From positions 1 to 60,139 of the forward strand of contig JAEYPR010000034.1 of NCBI GenBank assembly GCA_023410535.1: a stretch of DNA of 60,139 nucleotides, given 5' to 3'. This stretch comes from Bacillota bacterium. GTDB taxonomy: Bacteria; Bacillota; UBA4882; UBA8346. The stretch's first letter is position 1; every line of letters begins with the position of its first letter. This document shows positions 50,577-60,139 of the stretch, piece after piece. A program made the translations under genes and the position numbers. The notes beneath the pieces are model-generated. The model worked only from the letters and a program-made list of their open reading frames with translations, was not told where the DNA came from and searched no databases.

Positions 50577-53564
50577 TTGAGTAGACGATTTTTCGTGTTT
50601 ATCATTTTATTACTCACATTGTCATTTTTTTCACTTAACCTTGCGTATGCGGAAGACAGTACTCCAATGGAACTTAACTATATTAGTAATCCGGGTTTCG
50701 AAAGCGGACCTGGTAATGGGTGGGTTGAAGGTTATTGGAATAGTCGGCAATGTATTAGTCCAACCCGTCCGTTATCAGGAATGTGGAGTTTATATCTGGG
50801 CGGTAATAATTATCTTACCGATTATGTCGAGCAGCCGATTACAATACCCAACAATGCATTATTAACTTTTTGGCAATATATCAGTAGTGAAGAAACATTG
50901 GACGATTTGAATTGTTATGATTTTTTACATGTTCGCTTATATACCTTTGACGGAAGCTTTTTAACTACTCTTTATACCTCGAGTAACCTAAATAACCGTA
51001 ATCGATGGGAGAAACATGCTGTCAGCTTGGCGTCATATGCCGGACAAACGTTGATCTTACGTTTTGAATGTACTAATGATCGTAGTTTTCCTAGTAGTTT
51101 TTGGGTTGATGATGTGGCGGTTACATCCTTCGTAACAAAGTCGGATATACCGATTTTCACCCCTGAGCCCGGAACGTATGATATTTCCAAAGTCATAACG
51201 GCAAAAAACGATTCTGCTGATACCATAATTCGCTATACTACTGACGGCAGTGCACCCAATTCTGAATCAGCAATATTTAGAGGTCCAATTACAGTCGACA
51301 ATGATTTGTCGATTAAAGCTTTTGCGATGAAAGATGGAGAATGCTATTCCGATATCGTAACGGCTAATTACTTTGTAGCTACTGGATCAAATAAAATTAT
51401 CAATCCAGGGTTTGAGAGCGGACCGGGCATTGGATGGATTAGCCAATCGGGTGATGGACATGAATGCATTAACTCGACTCAACCTTTTATGGGTTTAAAT
51501 AGCTTACAACTCGCGGGCTATGATAATGGTAATGATTATTCGGAGCAACAGATAGCGGTTCCGGATAATGGAATATTGACGTATCGGACGTATATGACTA
51601 GTAATGAAGGTATCGGTCCTTATAGTTATGATTTTTTATATGTTCGTGTATATTCAATTGGCGGCGAATTATTGGAAACTTTAAAAACATATAGCAATAC
51701 GGATGTCCGGGATACCTGGAATAAATATAGTATAAAATTGGATTCCTATGCCGGACAGGTTGTAAAAATTCGATTTGAGAGTACAACGGATTCTATTTTA
51801 TCCTCGACCTTTTGGGTTGATAACGTTTCAATTTATCAGGCAGTTGAAGCGCCGGTGCCTAGCCTGCCTTCGGGAGTATATGATATCCCACAATTAGTGG
51901 AGCTTCGATGTAATAACCAGGTTGCCATAATCCGGTATACTCTTGATGGCGCTGAACCAAATGCTCTTTCACCGATTTATGTAAGTCCTCTGGTTATCAA
52001 CGATGCCACCACAATAAAAGCATATGCAAGCCAAGCGGGACTGATCGATTCGGAAATTATTACAACTCAGTATTCGATTGCCCATAGCCCGATTATCACT
52101 AACCCTGACTTTGAAAGGGGGCCGGGGGTAGGTTGGACCGAACATACCAATAGTAATTACGAATGTATTAACCAGATTCGTCCCAAAACGGGATTATATA
52201 GTATGCAACTGGGAGGACGCAATCACGCAAATGATTATGTTGAGCAGCAAATCGCGGTACCAAGCAATGCCATATTTAGTTTTTGGGAATACGTGACTAG
52301 TGAAGAAAATAATGAGGAATTAATCAGTTATGATTATTTGCATATCCGAGTATATGCATTGGACGGAACTTTACTCGGTACTCTATATGCGTCAAGTAAT
52401 TTAGCTGCTAGGGATACTTGGACTTTGAATCGTATCAATTTAGCCGTCTACGCGGGGCGAACCGTGAAAATTCGCTTTGAATGCGCTACGAATGATTCCC
52501 TGTTGAGCACATTTTGGATTGATGACCTAACTATCAAGCAGCAAACCGCAGTACCAACCTTCAGCGGAGTGCCAGGAATTTATGATTGGCCTCAAACCAT
52601 TTCCTTAAATTGCGACACCGGAGGTGCGACCATTTATTATACGACCGATGGCAGTGAGCCAACGACTACATCGAAAGTTTTTACCGGCCCTATTTTGATC
52701 GAAAATACTACCCTGATCAAAGCAATCGCTATAAAAGATGGATGGCTGAGTTCAGCCATTGTTACAGCAGTTTATACGATAACCTCTACCCAAAATTGGA
52801 TTGTAAATTCCGATTTTGAGAGCGGACCTGGAGTTGGCTGGACTGAATGGGCCGATGATCCCATTGGCCGGGAATATATTAGTCAGAACTTAGCGCAAAA
52901 AGGTTCTTATAGCTTAAATCTTGGAGATTATGAAGCAAGCTATAATTATGCGGAACAGCAAATTGATGTGCCCACCGATGGAATTTTAACGTATTGGAGA
53001 TTTACTCAATCCAATTTGACCAAAAAAGCTGATGAAGCTGATTATTATAATACTCTGTATATAGATATTTATGATTTGAACGATGCCTTGCTTGAAGAAT
53101 TTAAGGCATCAAGTAAGCTGGAGCCAAGGAGTGTCTGGGTTCCAGACGGTATTAACCTGGCTGCTTATGCCGGACAAATAATTAAACTTCGTTTTAAATA
53201 TGCTGCTATGGAAACTGCTTTTTGGATCGACAATGTGTCACTCAGCTCCCCAAACAATGGAAATGACAATAATCCTATTGACATTATTTTTTCAGATAAT
53301 TCAAATGATCAAGTTCAAATTAGTATAAATGTCTCTAATCAATTAGCGATTTCATACGTAGCTATACTGATAGACGGGCAAATGTATCAAAGCTTTAATG
53401 GTAACATTCCAACTGATTGGAATTTGGATACTTACATATTGTCAAACGGTAGCCATACGATTACCGCTCAGGTTGTGTTAATCAATGGGCAAACATTCAA
53501 TAAAAATAAAGAGTTATTTGTCAATAACCCCATTTATCGGTTTCGCTTTGAAAAGATGGAATAA
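50577..53564 (+). CDS. Secreted repeat protein: four jelly-roll-like modules alternating with chitobiase-C-terminal-type domains
   Basis: The 995-residue exported protein has a signal peptide (about 1-26). Four modules begin NPGFESGPGNGW (about 38), NPGFESGPGIGW (about 275), NPDFERGPGVGW (about 509) and NSDFESGPGVGW (about 743), period about 235 residues, each with a C-terminal FWVDDVAV/FWIDNVSL-type ending. The first three are followed by an IRYTTDGSAPN/IRYTLDGAEPN/IYYTTDGSEPT domain of the CHB_HEX_C type. The C-terminus is an Ig-like domain. Such modules usually bind carbohydrates, but no catalytic domain is seen. TTG 50577 follows GGAGGG. Coding is AT-richer than in the upstream genes. Confidence 0.85.
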   Translation: MSRRFFVFIILLLTLSFFSLNLAYAEDSTPMELNYISNPGFESGPGNGWVEGYWNSRQCISPTRPLSGMWSLYLGGNNYLTDYVEQPITIPNNALLTFWQYISSEETLDDLNCYDFLHVRLYTFDGSFLTTLYTSSNLNNRNRWEKHAVSLASYAGQTLILRFECTNDRSFPSSFWVDDVAVTSFVTKSDIPIFTPEPGTYDISKVITAKNDSADTIIRYTTDGSAPNSESAIFRGPITVDNDLSIKAFAMKDGECYSDIVTANYFVATGSNKIINPGFESGPGIGWISQSGDGHECINSTQPFMGLNSLQLAGYDNGNDYSEQQIAVPDNGILTYRTYMTSNEGIGPYSYDFLYVRVYSIGGELLETLKTYSNTDVRDTWNKYSIKLDSYAGQVVKIRFESTTDSILSSTFWVDNVSIYQAVEAPVPSLPSGVYDIPQLVELRCNNQVAIIRYTLDGAEPNALSPIYVSPLVINDATTIKAYASQAGLIDSEIITTQYSIAHSPIITNPDFERGPGVGWTEHTNSNYECINQIRPKTGLYSMQLGGRNHANDYVEQQIAVPSNAIFSFWEYVTSEENNEELISYDYLHIRVYALDGTLLGTLYASSNLAARDTWTLNRINLAVYAGRTVKIRFECATNDSLLSTFWIDDLTIKQQTAVPTFSGVPGIYDWPQTISLNCDTGGATIYYTTDGSEPTTTSKVFTGPILIENTTLIKAIAIKDGWLSSAIVTAVYTITSTQNWIVNSDFESGPGVGWTEWADDPIGREYISQNLAQKGSYSLNLGDYEASYNYAEQQIDVPTDGILTYWRFTQSNLTKKADEADYYNTLYIDIYDLNDALLEEFKASSKLEPRSVWVPDGINLAAYAGQIIKLRFKYAAMETAFWIDNVSLSSPNNGNDNNPIDIIFSDNSNDQVQISINVSNQLAISYVAILIDGQMYQSFNGNIPTDWNLDTYILSNGSHTITAQVVLINGQTFNKNKELFVNNPIYRFRFEKME

Positions 53565-53585
53565 GATTTTTTCTATTTACCACTT

Positions 53586-55409
53586 TTAGTATTTTAAAAT
53601 AATCGTTTGAAATGGTTTTAATCTTAATTCTGTTTGGGTAATCATTTGATCTGAGATCAGTTCCTGAGCCCCTGTAGTAACCTTTATTTGGTTTGGGAAA
53701 CTCTTTATATTATGGACAATTATGATATAAGAATTAGCTTTACCGTTAATTCGATAACCATAAGTACCTTTTGGCATGGGGATTGGTTGCAAAGTTCCGG
53801 TAAATAAAATCGGGTTGCTCTTCCGAATTTTTATCAGCTTTTGATAGTAGGTAAGTAAACTGTTGGGATCGTTGATTTCTTCTTCGACTGATATGCCGTC
53901 GTTCGGTTGATTAAAACTGATATTCCCTTGAAGCCAACTTTTTGAATCGGTCATTCCGGGCCCTTTTCCGGAACCATACCAATCCATTGAGTCCCGCAGG
54001 CAGGGATCGGGTTTGACGCCTTTTTGACCGAGTTCGTCCCCATAATAAATAAAGGGCGTTCCAGGGAATGTCAAGAAAATGGCGGCTGCCAATTTGAGTT
54101 GGTTAAGGTTGCCGTTGAAGGTTGAAGCCAAGCGGTTTATATCATGATTGGAAAGCAAGGTTGAGTCGACGTAGTGGTCCGAATACTTGTTGTACTCGGT
54201 GGAGATCTGGGTGATTCGTTTAACTAGATCAACCTCCCGTCCTTTGGCAAGAAATAGAAAGCTACGGCATAATTCAAAGTTGAACGAGGATTCTATATCA
54301 TTCAGAAATGGTGCGATTGTATGCGCATCAGTCCAACTTTCGCCTACCACAAAAGCATGGGGATTGATTGATTTAACAAAAGAGTTGAACTCTTGCAGCC
54401 AGCTATGACTCACTTCCGGGTTTGGGTCAATATGCATGGTGGCGTCAAGTCGAAACCCGTCCACACCATCACTGGTATTGCCATCGCCATTCGGATCAAG
54501 CCAAAAGCGGGCAATTTTTTTCATCTCGGCACGGACCTGCGGATTACGATAGTTTAGATCGGGCATTTCATCCCAGAACATCGCGTAGTAGTAACCAGTG
54601 CCGTGAGGAGATTTGGACCAAGGTCCATTTTGGATAGCGTCAGTTTGATCCGCCCACACATAAAAGTTGCGGTAAGGACTATTCGGGGAACTAGAAGCTG
54701 ATTGAAACCAGGGATGTTGATGGGATGAGTGATTGATCACCAAGTCGATGATTACTTTGAGTTGGTTTTGATGGGCGGCCTGAAGCATTGTTTGGAAATC
54801 TGCCATTGTCCCATAGTCGGGATTGATTTGGTAATAATCGGTCACATCGTATCCGTGATAACTGATGGACTTCATCGGTGGCATTAACCAAATTGCATCG
54901 ATTCCCAGTTTGCTCAGATAGGGAAGCTTTTGAGTTAATCCTTTAAAATCACCGATGCCATCTCCGTCCCCGTCGGCGAAACTTCGGACGAATAGTTCGT
55001 AAAAAACACTATTACGAGCCCATTCGGCCGTCTGAGCGCTGGGTACTTGATTGAGTTTTTGAAATGAGAGGATGGGGGATTCAACTTGGTCAAGGCCTAA
55101 CCGGCAATTAATCCGGTAATAGTATCTTAGGCCGGGTGTTAAACCACGGACAATTATTCCTTCGTTTGGATTATCATTGGTTTTTGCTTCGATGAGATTC
55201 AATTGTTCAGGCTTGAGGCCGAGGAAAAGTTGGACTTTATTTCCCGGATTGGTCCTAAATAAAAATTTAACTGTTGACGGATTTAAATCGATGAATTCAT
55301 CTACTTTTGAAAGAGTGAGTTTGGTCGGTGGAGCTGGAGCTTCCGCGTGACAATAAATAATAAAGGCAAATATTAGAAATATAAAATTTAATATCGTTTG
55401 CGATTTCAT
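53586..55409 (-). CDS. Secreted alpha-amylase family (GH13) glycosidase
   Basis: The 607-residue exported enzyme has a signal peptide (about 1-22) and an N-terminal fibronectin/CBM-like domain (about 30-115). The GH13 barrel follows, with VFYELFVRSFADGDGDGIGDF (spanning about 134-154), DLVINHSS, GFRLDAT (nucleophile Asp), VVGESW (acid/base Glu) and LLSNHDINR (third Asp), then a C-terminal beta domain. All three catalytic residues are intact. The N-module and signal peptide fit neopullulanase/amylase-type enzymes acting outside the cell on starch-like glucans; exact specificity is not readable. Confidence 0.93.
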   Translation of the reverse strand: MKSQTILNFIFLIFAFIIYCHAEAPAPPTKLTLSKVDEFIDLNPSTVKFLFRTNPGNKVQLFLGLKPEQLNLIEAKTNDNPNEGIIVRGLTPGLRYYYRINCRLGLDQVESPILSFQKLNQVPSAQTAEWARNSVFYELFVRSFADGDGDGIGDFKGLTQKLPYLSKLGIDAIWLMPPMKSISYHGYDVTDYYQINPDYGTMADFQTMLQAAHQNQLKVIIDLVINHSSHQHPWFQSASSSPNSPYRNFYVWADQTDAIQNGPWSKSPHGTGYYYAMFWDEMPDLNYRNPQVRAEMKKIARFWLDPNGDGNTSDGVDGFRLDATMHIDPNPEVSHSWLQEFNSFVKSINPHAFVVGESWTDAHTIAPFLNDIESSFNFELCRSFLFLAKGREVDLVKRITQISTEYNKYSDHYVDSTLLSNHDINRLASTFNGNLNQLKLAAAIFLTFPGTPFIYYGDELGQKGVKPDPCLRDSMDWYGSGKGPGMTDSKSWLQGNISFNQPNDGISVEEEINDPNSLLTYYQKLIKIRKSNPILFTGTLQPIPMPKGTYGYRINGKANSYIIIVHNIKSFPNQIKVTTGAQELISDQMITQTELRLKPFQTIILKY

Positions 55410-55525
55410 AACAAATCCTTCTTAATTACTTATTAATTTTATGATATTTTACATAACTTTTCTCAAAATCCTTTTTTACCCAATAAGGTAATTGCGAATC
55501 TCAAATCAATTAGGAGGAATATGCA

Positions 55526-58500
55526 TTGAAAAAGTTCTTTGTAATGTTGCTATTGGTTTTGGTTGGTACTTTTGGTTTTTCGACCTTTACCAAGGCTGAG
55601 CAAAAAATCGTTACGGGGCTTGAGCCTTCGTCGCCCATTATTTATTATACTAGCTATTCCAAACCGTTAAAATTTACAGTAAGAACTGGACAACCCCCAC
55701 TCAATAAAAGATTATGCATCCGTTGGTATAAAAACACTAATTCGGGAGAATTAGTCGAATTAACAAACTTTAGAGAACGAAACTCTGCCACTGTAAATTG
55801 TAATGCAGAAACAAAAGGCATCAACGGCATTCTGGTACAAGTTCTATATTATGAAGGGGATGGAGATTTAGATATCGACATAGATTTCTCCATAGGGGAA
55901 TTTCATCAGTGGAATATTAGATACAGATCATATGGAGGAACAAATCAAGTAATCACTGAAGAAAACGATGATGTGTTAGATTTTACTGACTTAGCTATGT
56001 ATAATATACAGGAATTGATTCCAAAAAATATTGTTGACCAAGGAACTTTTCACTTTAGTAAGTTCTTTAGAACCTTTTCCGACGGTATATTAGGATTTGA
56101 GGATCGAATTATTAATAACTATTTTTCACACAGTCCCTTTCATGTCTCAATCGGAGCAAGAAATAGTCAAACCGGCGAAATAACTATGTATGATGAGTAT
56201 GATACGAACGACATCGATCAGGCAATATCCGGAGTTACCCGAAATTCTTGCATAAAATTTAATTTTTCATACACAGCGTCAACTTATGATTCTTCTGGCG
56301 ACTTAGTTAATGCGACGATTAATTTTACGCGATTTTATCAGGGATTTTTAATAGAAGTAAAGGATTTGGTTGAATCATTTCATTCCGATCTTCCCGTAGG
56401 GTTTCCCTTCGTAAGACCTGGGAAATATAATTTTTCAGTGATCGGCAGTCCGAATGCCAAGGTGAAATGGCAATTAGATGGTAGTGATTATCCGGGGAAT
56501 TCGATCGAGGTTGAACTGCCGGAACGTTCGAATCGTCAACTTTTGTATCGAATTGAGCAAGAAGCCGTTGCGCCGATTGTATGGGGCAGTTGGTATGAAG
56601 AATACTATATGATCTATACCGATGCCGGAGGGATGAATCTCCAGACACCGCCTGATTATTTAGCTATGCCTTCCATCGACTATTTGAATTGCAGCACGCC
56701 CTATAGTATGGGGAATGGTGTTACGGTTGATCTAAAGACCGGCGATGCTAAGGTTGGCCGAGTCGATCTGGTCCTGCCAGGCCGGAACGGCTTGGAGTTA
56801 CGGTTGCAGCGAGTGTTTTCCGCGGAAGCCAATATGATCAGTAAATTCTATTCAAATTCGGGAAGCAGGTATTGGGTTAACAGGCACACCACCTTATTAC
56901 CGTCTCTAACCGAAGATCCGGAAAAGATTAGCGAATATGAAGGACCGTGGGTCCAATCTTTACCGTGGTTTAATACTTTGAAAATCGATCCTTCCGAAAG
57001 TATCCTGACCGAACCTATGCCGGGTTGGAGTTACGATTTGCCAAGAGTTACCCCGTATTTTATTTATTGCGACGGCCGGCTCTATCCAAACTGCCTGGAA
57101 GCGGATCGACGATTAGCGGGTATAGGTTTAAACTTTTTATGGGCTCAAGGTTGTGATAAAAGTGATGATATCTATTACTACCGGAGCGGCAAATTTAAAT
57201 TGAAGGCGAATGGGGATAATGAAGTTGTTTTAATGAAACCGGATGGAACCAGTTACATTTTTCCTTGTGAGAAAAAAGTTGAGTTAGGCGGATGGACCTA
57301 TAGCCCGCTGTCAAAAATTACGGATAGCAGTGGTAATTCGATCAGTTTTACCTATGGAGCCGGTGATGTTACCATCACCGATAGTGTTGGCCGGAAAGTG
57401 ATTGTGAATTCCGGTGGGATTAGTGTCAATGATGTCAGAGTTGTTTCCTTTGAAGTCCAGTATGGTAACCCTATCGATACTTACGATGGGACCATTGATT
57501 ATGAAAGTATTACGTATATCACAACCGATGCGGTGGGACGTCAGGAAAATATGGTAATGGGGATGAAGGCCATCGACTTGACTTCAGCCAGCGGGGAAAC
57601 GACCCATCTGGATTTTGATGCGGTTAATTGCGATGATCCAACCCATATTTGGGGACATGATGAAATTGGTATGCGTTTAATAGGGGGAGAATCGCAAGGT
57701 CGCAGTTTTACGGTGGATTATGAATTTGATACTCAGGTAATTGGATACGACCAAATTGCCGCCATTACACTTAATTACGGCTCAGAGACTACGACAGCCA
57801 GCTATGTTTATAAGGGATTGGAGACAAGTGACGGAGAGATATATAGTAGTTTTTGCCCCGGACCGTCCGCGGTGACTGGATCACCCTATAGTTATAATTT
57901 TACCTATGAAGAACAATCTTTAAGTTCGGGTACAGCAAGGAATAGTCAATACAGTCGGGTATCCTCAATCGGGGTAATGGGACCCTTTTCTTATACCCGA
58001 TCATTCGCATATGATGATGATAATAACGTCTCTAGGGAAACCGGACCCGATGGAGCGATCGATTATGGCTATTATCGGAGCCAAGGGACAGATAATTATA
58101 TTACCGGGATTAATTCAATTTCCCAGGGTAATTTAACCACCACTTACGGTTATGATGGGCAAGGCAGAGTGACATCGGTCACCCGGAGTGATACCCCAAC
58201 GATACAGTACGGTTATGACATGAATGGAAATATTTCGACGATTATTGACCCCAACGGAAATGTAACGACTATCACCTATGACACGACGTATAGCTTATTT
58301 CCGAAAACTGTAACCAACGGCCAACGTACAGTGCATTATGAATATGTTTATCCATTCGGTTGGGTTAGTTCAAAGTCCTTCGGACCATATACCTCCAGTT
58401 ATACCTATGATGGCATTGGACGGGTTCTATCCCTATCCGATTCGTCCGGGACGACGACCATGTCCTATAGTAACTTAGCAGCGACTACTGCCGATGATGA

Positions 58501-60139
58501 AGGAAATACAGCAGTTGACACATATGACGTTTACGGTCGGTTGATCAATAGCCATATGAGCTCTGAAAATGGGTTTTCAACTCAGACCCATTACGGGTAC
58601 GATCCACAATATATGTTTCGTATTGCTTCAATCGCAGGGGACGATTTTACTCAAAATTATAGTTACAGCGGAACTGATCTGACGGTTACCGACTCGGACG
58701 GCAACTCGGTAAAAACCAACTATGACGCAATGGGGCGGAGTACACAGATCATTTCAAACATTGTCAAAGGGGATACTCCGGGAACTCAAACACAATCATT
58801 TACTTATATCAATGGGATACTGACCGGTGCAACCCAAACAATGGGCTCAAAAAGTTCTACCTATCATTATAGCAGTCGCGGGTTAGTAACCGATATAGGT
58901 TATAACGATGGAAAAAATGAAACCTTCAGTTATGATTCTAACGGGAACCCATTGACCTTTAAAGATCGCGATAACCGGATCTTTAGTTATGAATACAATC
59001 AATATGATGAAGTTACCCAGGTTAAACTATCCAATAATGTCATTGCCGCTTTTTCGTATGATAACCTGGGCCGAATGGAGACAATAACGAGTCCGGACAT
59101 TTCATATCGTAACTACTATCTTGATAAACATTTGTCACATTCGGAACGGACCATTAAAGGTCGCCTTTATGATTTGTATTATCAGTATGGAGACCATGAC
59201 CGTGTAACGGGATTAACCCTAAAGGATGGCCAAGGCCGGACCTTAACCCAGTTCGGGTATACTTATGCTTCCACCAAGGCAACGGTCTTGGCGATGGTCA
59301 ATGGCGAGATGAAAGAGTTCGCCGCGCTGACGACTGGTAGCAACGGAATAGTAACGCATAAGACACTCGGTAACGGTTTAGCTTTGGATTTTCAGTTCGA
59401 TAGTCAAAAACGCTTGAAAGACCGTAAGGTCACAAATGGTTTGGATATACTTCAAACACATCATTATGGCTATGACGGTGCGGGAAACATTACGAAGCTT
59501 GATGTTCAAACATTTCAATATGATTCAAATAACCGGCTAACCGCTGCCAGCGGCGGAGGGTATAATCTTAATTATCAATATGACGCAACGGGTCATCGCA
59601 CTACTGAAACAAAAAACGGTATTAACACCAGGTATGTTTATGAAGGTGATTTGTTACGTCAAAACGGTGATACCTTCTATCAATATAACAACCACGGTAG
59701 CCGGACTGTTAAATCCAAAGGTACGGATCATTGGGAATATATTTATGATGGGTTGGGTCGGTTAACTTCGGTACGGTTTAATGATAACCAACTGTTAGGT
59801 CGCTACGGTTATGACGAGTCAAATTGGCGGATCTGGAAGGAGGAGAACGGAAAGACCCAAATCTATATTCGCCAAGCCGAACAAGTGCTCTTTCAAGAAA
59901 CGTTTAGTGGAACGAATGTCAATGAAAGTTCAGTCCCCGAAGCCAACCGCACCTATGTTTATCTTGGTAATGAACTGGTTGGAACAGTTAGGGACGGGAC
60001 GGAAGCCCGTTACTATATCAATGATCATTTAGGCACTACCGAATTGGTTACTGACCGCAACGGAATGATCAAAACACAGATCGAACACTCACCTTTTGGA
60101 GATATGGTGACCGGCGGAACTTCGGTTCGAATCGAAAAG
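55526..60139 (+). CDS. RHS/YD-repeat cell-surface protein, 3' end cut by the window
   Basis: One frame stays open from TTG 55526 (eight bases after TAGGAGGA) to the window edge: 1538 codons with no stop. The N-terminus is a signal peptide, KKFFVMLLLVLVGTFGF up to about residue 28. About residues 30-400 are AT-rich and unfamiliar. From about 390 an RHS wall-type region follows (DLVLPGRNGLELRLQRVFS, FPCEKKVELGGWTYSPL), then YD-type repeats such as YGYDGQGRVTSVT and FSYDSNGNPLTFKD. Near the edge is the RHS core YYINDHLGTTELVTDRNG, after which a variable, often toxic, C-terminus would begin. That part is outside the window. Confidence 0.92.
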   Translation, partial: MKKFFVMLLLVLVGTFGFSTFTKAEQKIVTGLEPSSPIIYYTSYSKPLKFTVRTGQPPLNKRLCIRWYKNTNSGELVELTNFRERNSATVNCNAETKGINGILVQVLYYEGDGDLDIDIDFSIGEFHQWNIRYRSYGGTNQVITEENDDVLDFTDLAMYNIQELIPKNIVDQGTFHFSKFFRTFSDGILGFEDRIINNYFSHSPFHVSIGARNSQTGEITMYDEYDTNDIDQAISGVTRNSCIKFNFSYTASTYDSSGDLVNATINFTRFYQGFLIEVKDLVESFHSDLPVGFPFVRPGKYNFSVIGSPNAKVKWQLDGSDYPGNSIEVELPERSNRQLLYRIEQEAVAPIVWGSWYEEYYMIYTDAGGMNLQTPPDYLAMPSIDYLNCSTPYSMGNGVTVDLKTGDAKVGRVDLVLPGRNGLELRLQRVFSAEANMISKFYSNSGSRYWVNRHTTLLPSLTEDPEKISEYEGPWVQSLPWFNTLKIDPSESILTEPMPGWSYDLPRVTPYFIYCDGRLYPNCLEADRRLAGIGLNFLWAQGCDKSDDIYYYRSGKFKLKANGDNEVVLMKPDGTSYIFPCEKKVELGGWTYSPLSKITDSSGNSISFTYGAGDVTITDSVGRKVIVNSGGISVNDVRVVSFEVQYGNPIDTYDGTIDYESITYITTDAVGRQENMVMGMKAIDLTSASGETTHLDFDAVNCDDPTHIWGHDEIGMRLIGGESQGRSFTVDYEFDTQVIGYDQIAAITLNYGSETTTASYVYKGLETSDGEIYSSFCPGPSAVTGSPYSYNFTYEEQSLSSGTARNSQYSRVSSIGVMGPFSYTRSFAYDDDNNVSRETGPDGAIDYGYYRSQGTDNYITGINSISQGNLTTTYGYDGQGRVTSVTRSDTPTIQYGYDMNGNISTIIDPNGNVTTITYDTTYSLFPKTVTNGQRTVHYEYVYPFGWVSSKSFGPYTSSYTYDGIGRVLSLSDSSGTTTMSYSNLAATTADDEGNTAVDTYDVYGRLINSHMSSENGFSTQTHYGYDPQYMFRIASIAGDDFTQNYSYSGTDLTVTDSDGNSVKTNYDAMGRSTQIISNIVKGDTPGTQTQSFTYINGILTGATQTMGSKSSTYHYSSRGLVTDIGYNDGKNETFSYDSNGNPLTFKDRDNRIFSYEYNQYDEVTQVKLSNNVIAAFSYDNLGRMETITSPDISYRNYYLDKHLSHSERTIKGRLYDLYYQYGDHDRVTGLTLKDGQGRTLTQFGYTYASTKATVLAMVNGEMKEFAALTTGSNGIVTHKTLGNGLALDFQFDSQKRLKDRKVTNGLDILQTHHYGYDGAGNITKLDVQTFQYDSNNRLTAASGGGYNLNYQYDATGHRTTETKNGINTRYVYEGDLLRQNGDTFYQYNNHGSRTVKSKGTDHWEYIYDGLGRLTSVRFNDNQLLGRYGYDESNWRIWKEENGKTQIYIRQAEQVLFQETFSGTNVNESSVPEANRTYVYLGNELVGTVRDGTEARYYINDHLGTTELVTDRNGMIKTQIEHSPFGDMVTGGTSVRIEK

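Noticed and set aside
55526..60139. Suspected frameshift within the RHS gene
   Set aside because: Careful reading shows the same frame open from 55526 through the edge; an apparent break near 57061 was a miscount.

Overview
The window comes from an anaerobic, endospore-forming member of the Bacillota. Evidence is the spoIID-spoIIQ-spoIIID-mbl block, a BclA-like collagen protein, a T-box leader, KtrAB, frequent TTG/GTG starts behind strong GGAGG sites, and an energy-converting [NiFe] hydrogenase. A Hydrogenispora-like lineage would fit, but that is inference; no marker here fixes the genus.

Layout. 1-1080: the end of an IS3-type element abuts a type I-C-like CRISPR array (14 full repeats plus one decayed) with no cas genes in view. 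1.2-4 kb: a zinc-ribbon membrane protein, then an ABC-F ATPase preceded by a promoter, a small upstream ORF and a terminator (likely attenuation). 4-7.3 kb: sporulation and shape genes spoIID, a catalytically dead spoIIQ-like gene, spoIIID and mbl. 7.4-10.4 kb: KtrB/KtrA potassium uptake and a TtcA-like PP-loop enzyme. 10.6-12.4 kb: a collagen-like spore-surface protein. 12.4-14.8 kb: a T-box leader, phenylacetate-CoA ligase and an ACT-domain protein. 15-18.3 kb: HAD phosphatase, PspC, lipase and a duplicated Myb/SANT-like protein. 18.5-23.8 kb: a TetR regulator and an RND pump sharing a 28-bp operator design. 24-29.7 kb: a small unknown protein, nitroreductase, then a tightly overlapping cheR-acpS-nnr-alr-lipoyl-like operon.

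29.7-33.6 kb: a glucodextranase-C-domain membrane protein and an 871-residue fusion of a class III aminotransferase with an acyl-ACP-reductase-like domain. 33.8-41.1 kb: a six-gene hydrogenase-4-like complex (hyfB, C, E, F, G, I). 41.2-44.1 kb: a HxlR regulator divergent from four flavin/redox genes. 44.2-49.4 kb: a ketopantoate-reductase-like gene, a glycosyltransferase, a REP-like palindrome and a sugar nucleotidyltransferase. 49.4-50.3 kb: five DnaA-box-like sites on a 42-bp period, then tRNA-Ser(UGA), tRNA-Ser(GCU) and tRNA-Arg(ACG). 50.6-60.1 kb: an AT-richer secreted-protein region with a four-repeat adhesin-like protein, a GH13 enzyme and the first 1538 codons of an RHS/YD-repeat protein that runs off the edge.

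The best candidates for something new are the phased DnaA-box array, the aminotransferase/acyl-reductase fusion (a possible one-protein route from acyl thioester to alkylamine), the T-box controlling paaK, and the ferredoxin-less hydrogenase whose large subunit ends at its metal-binding motif.
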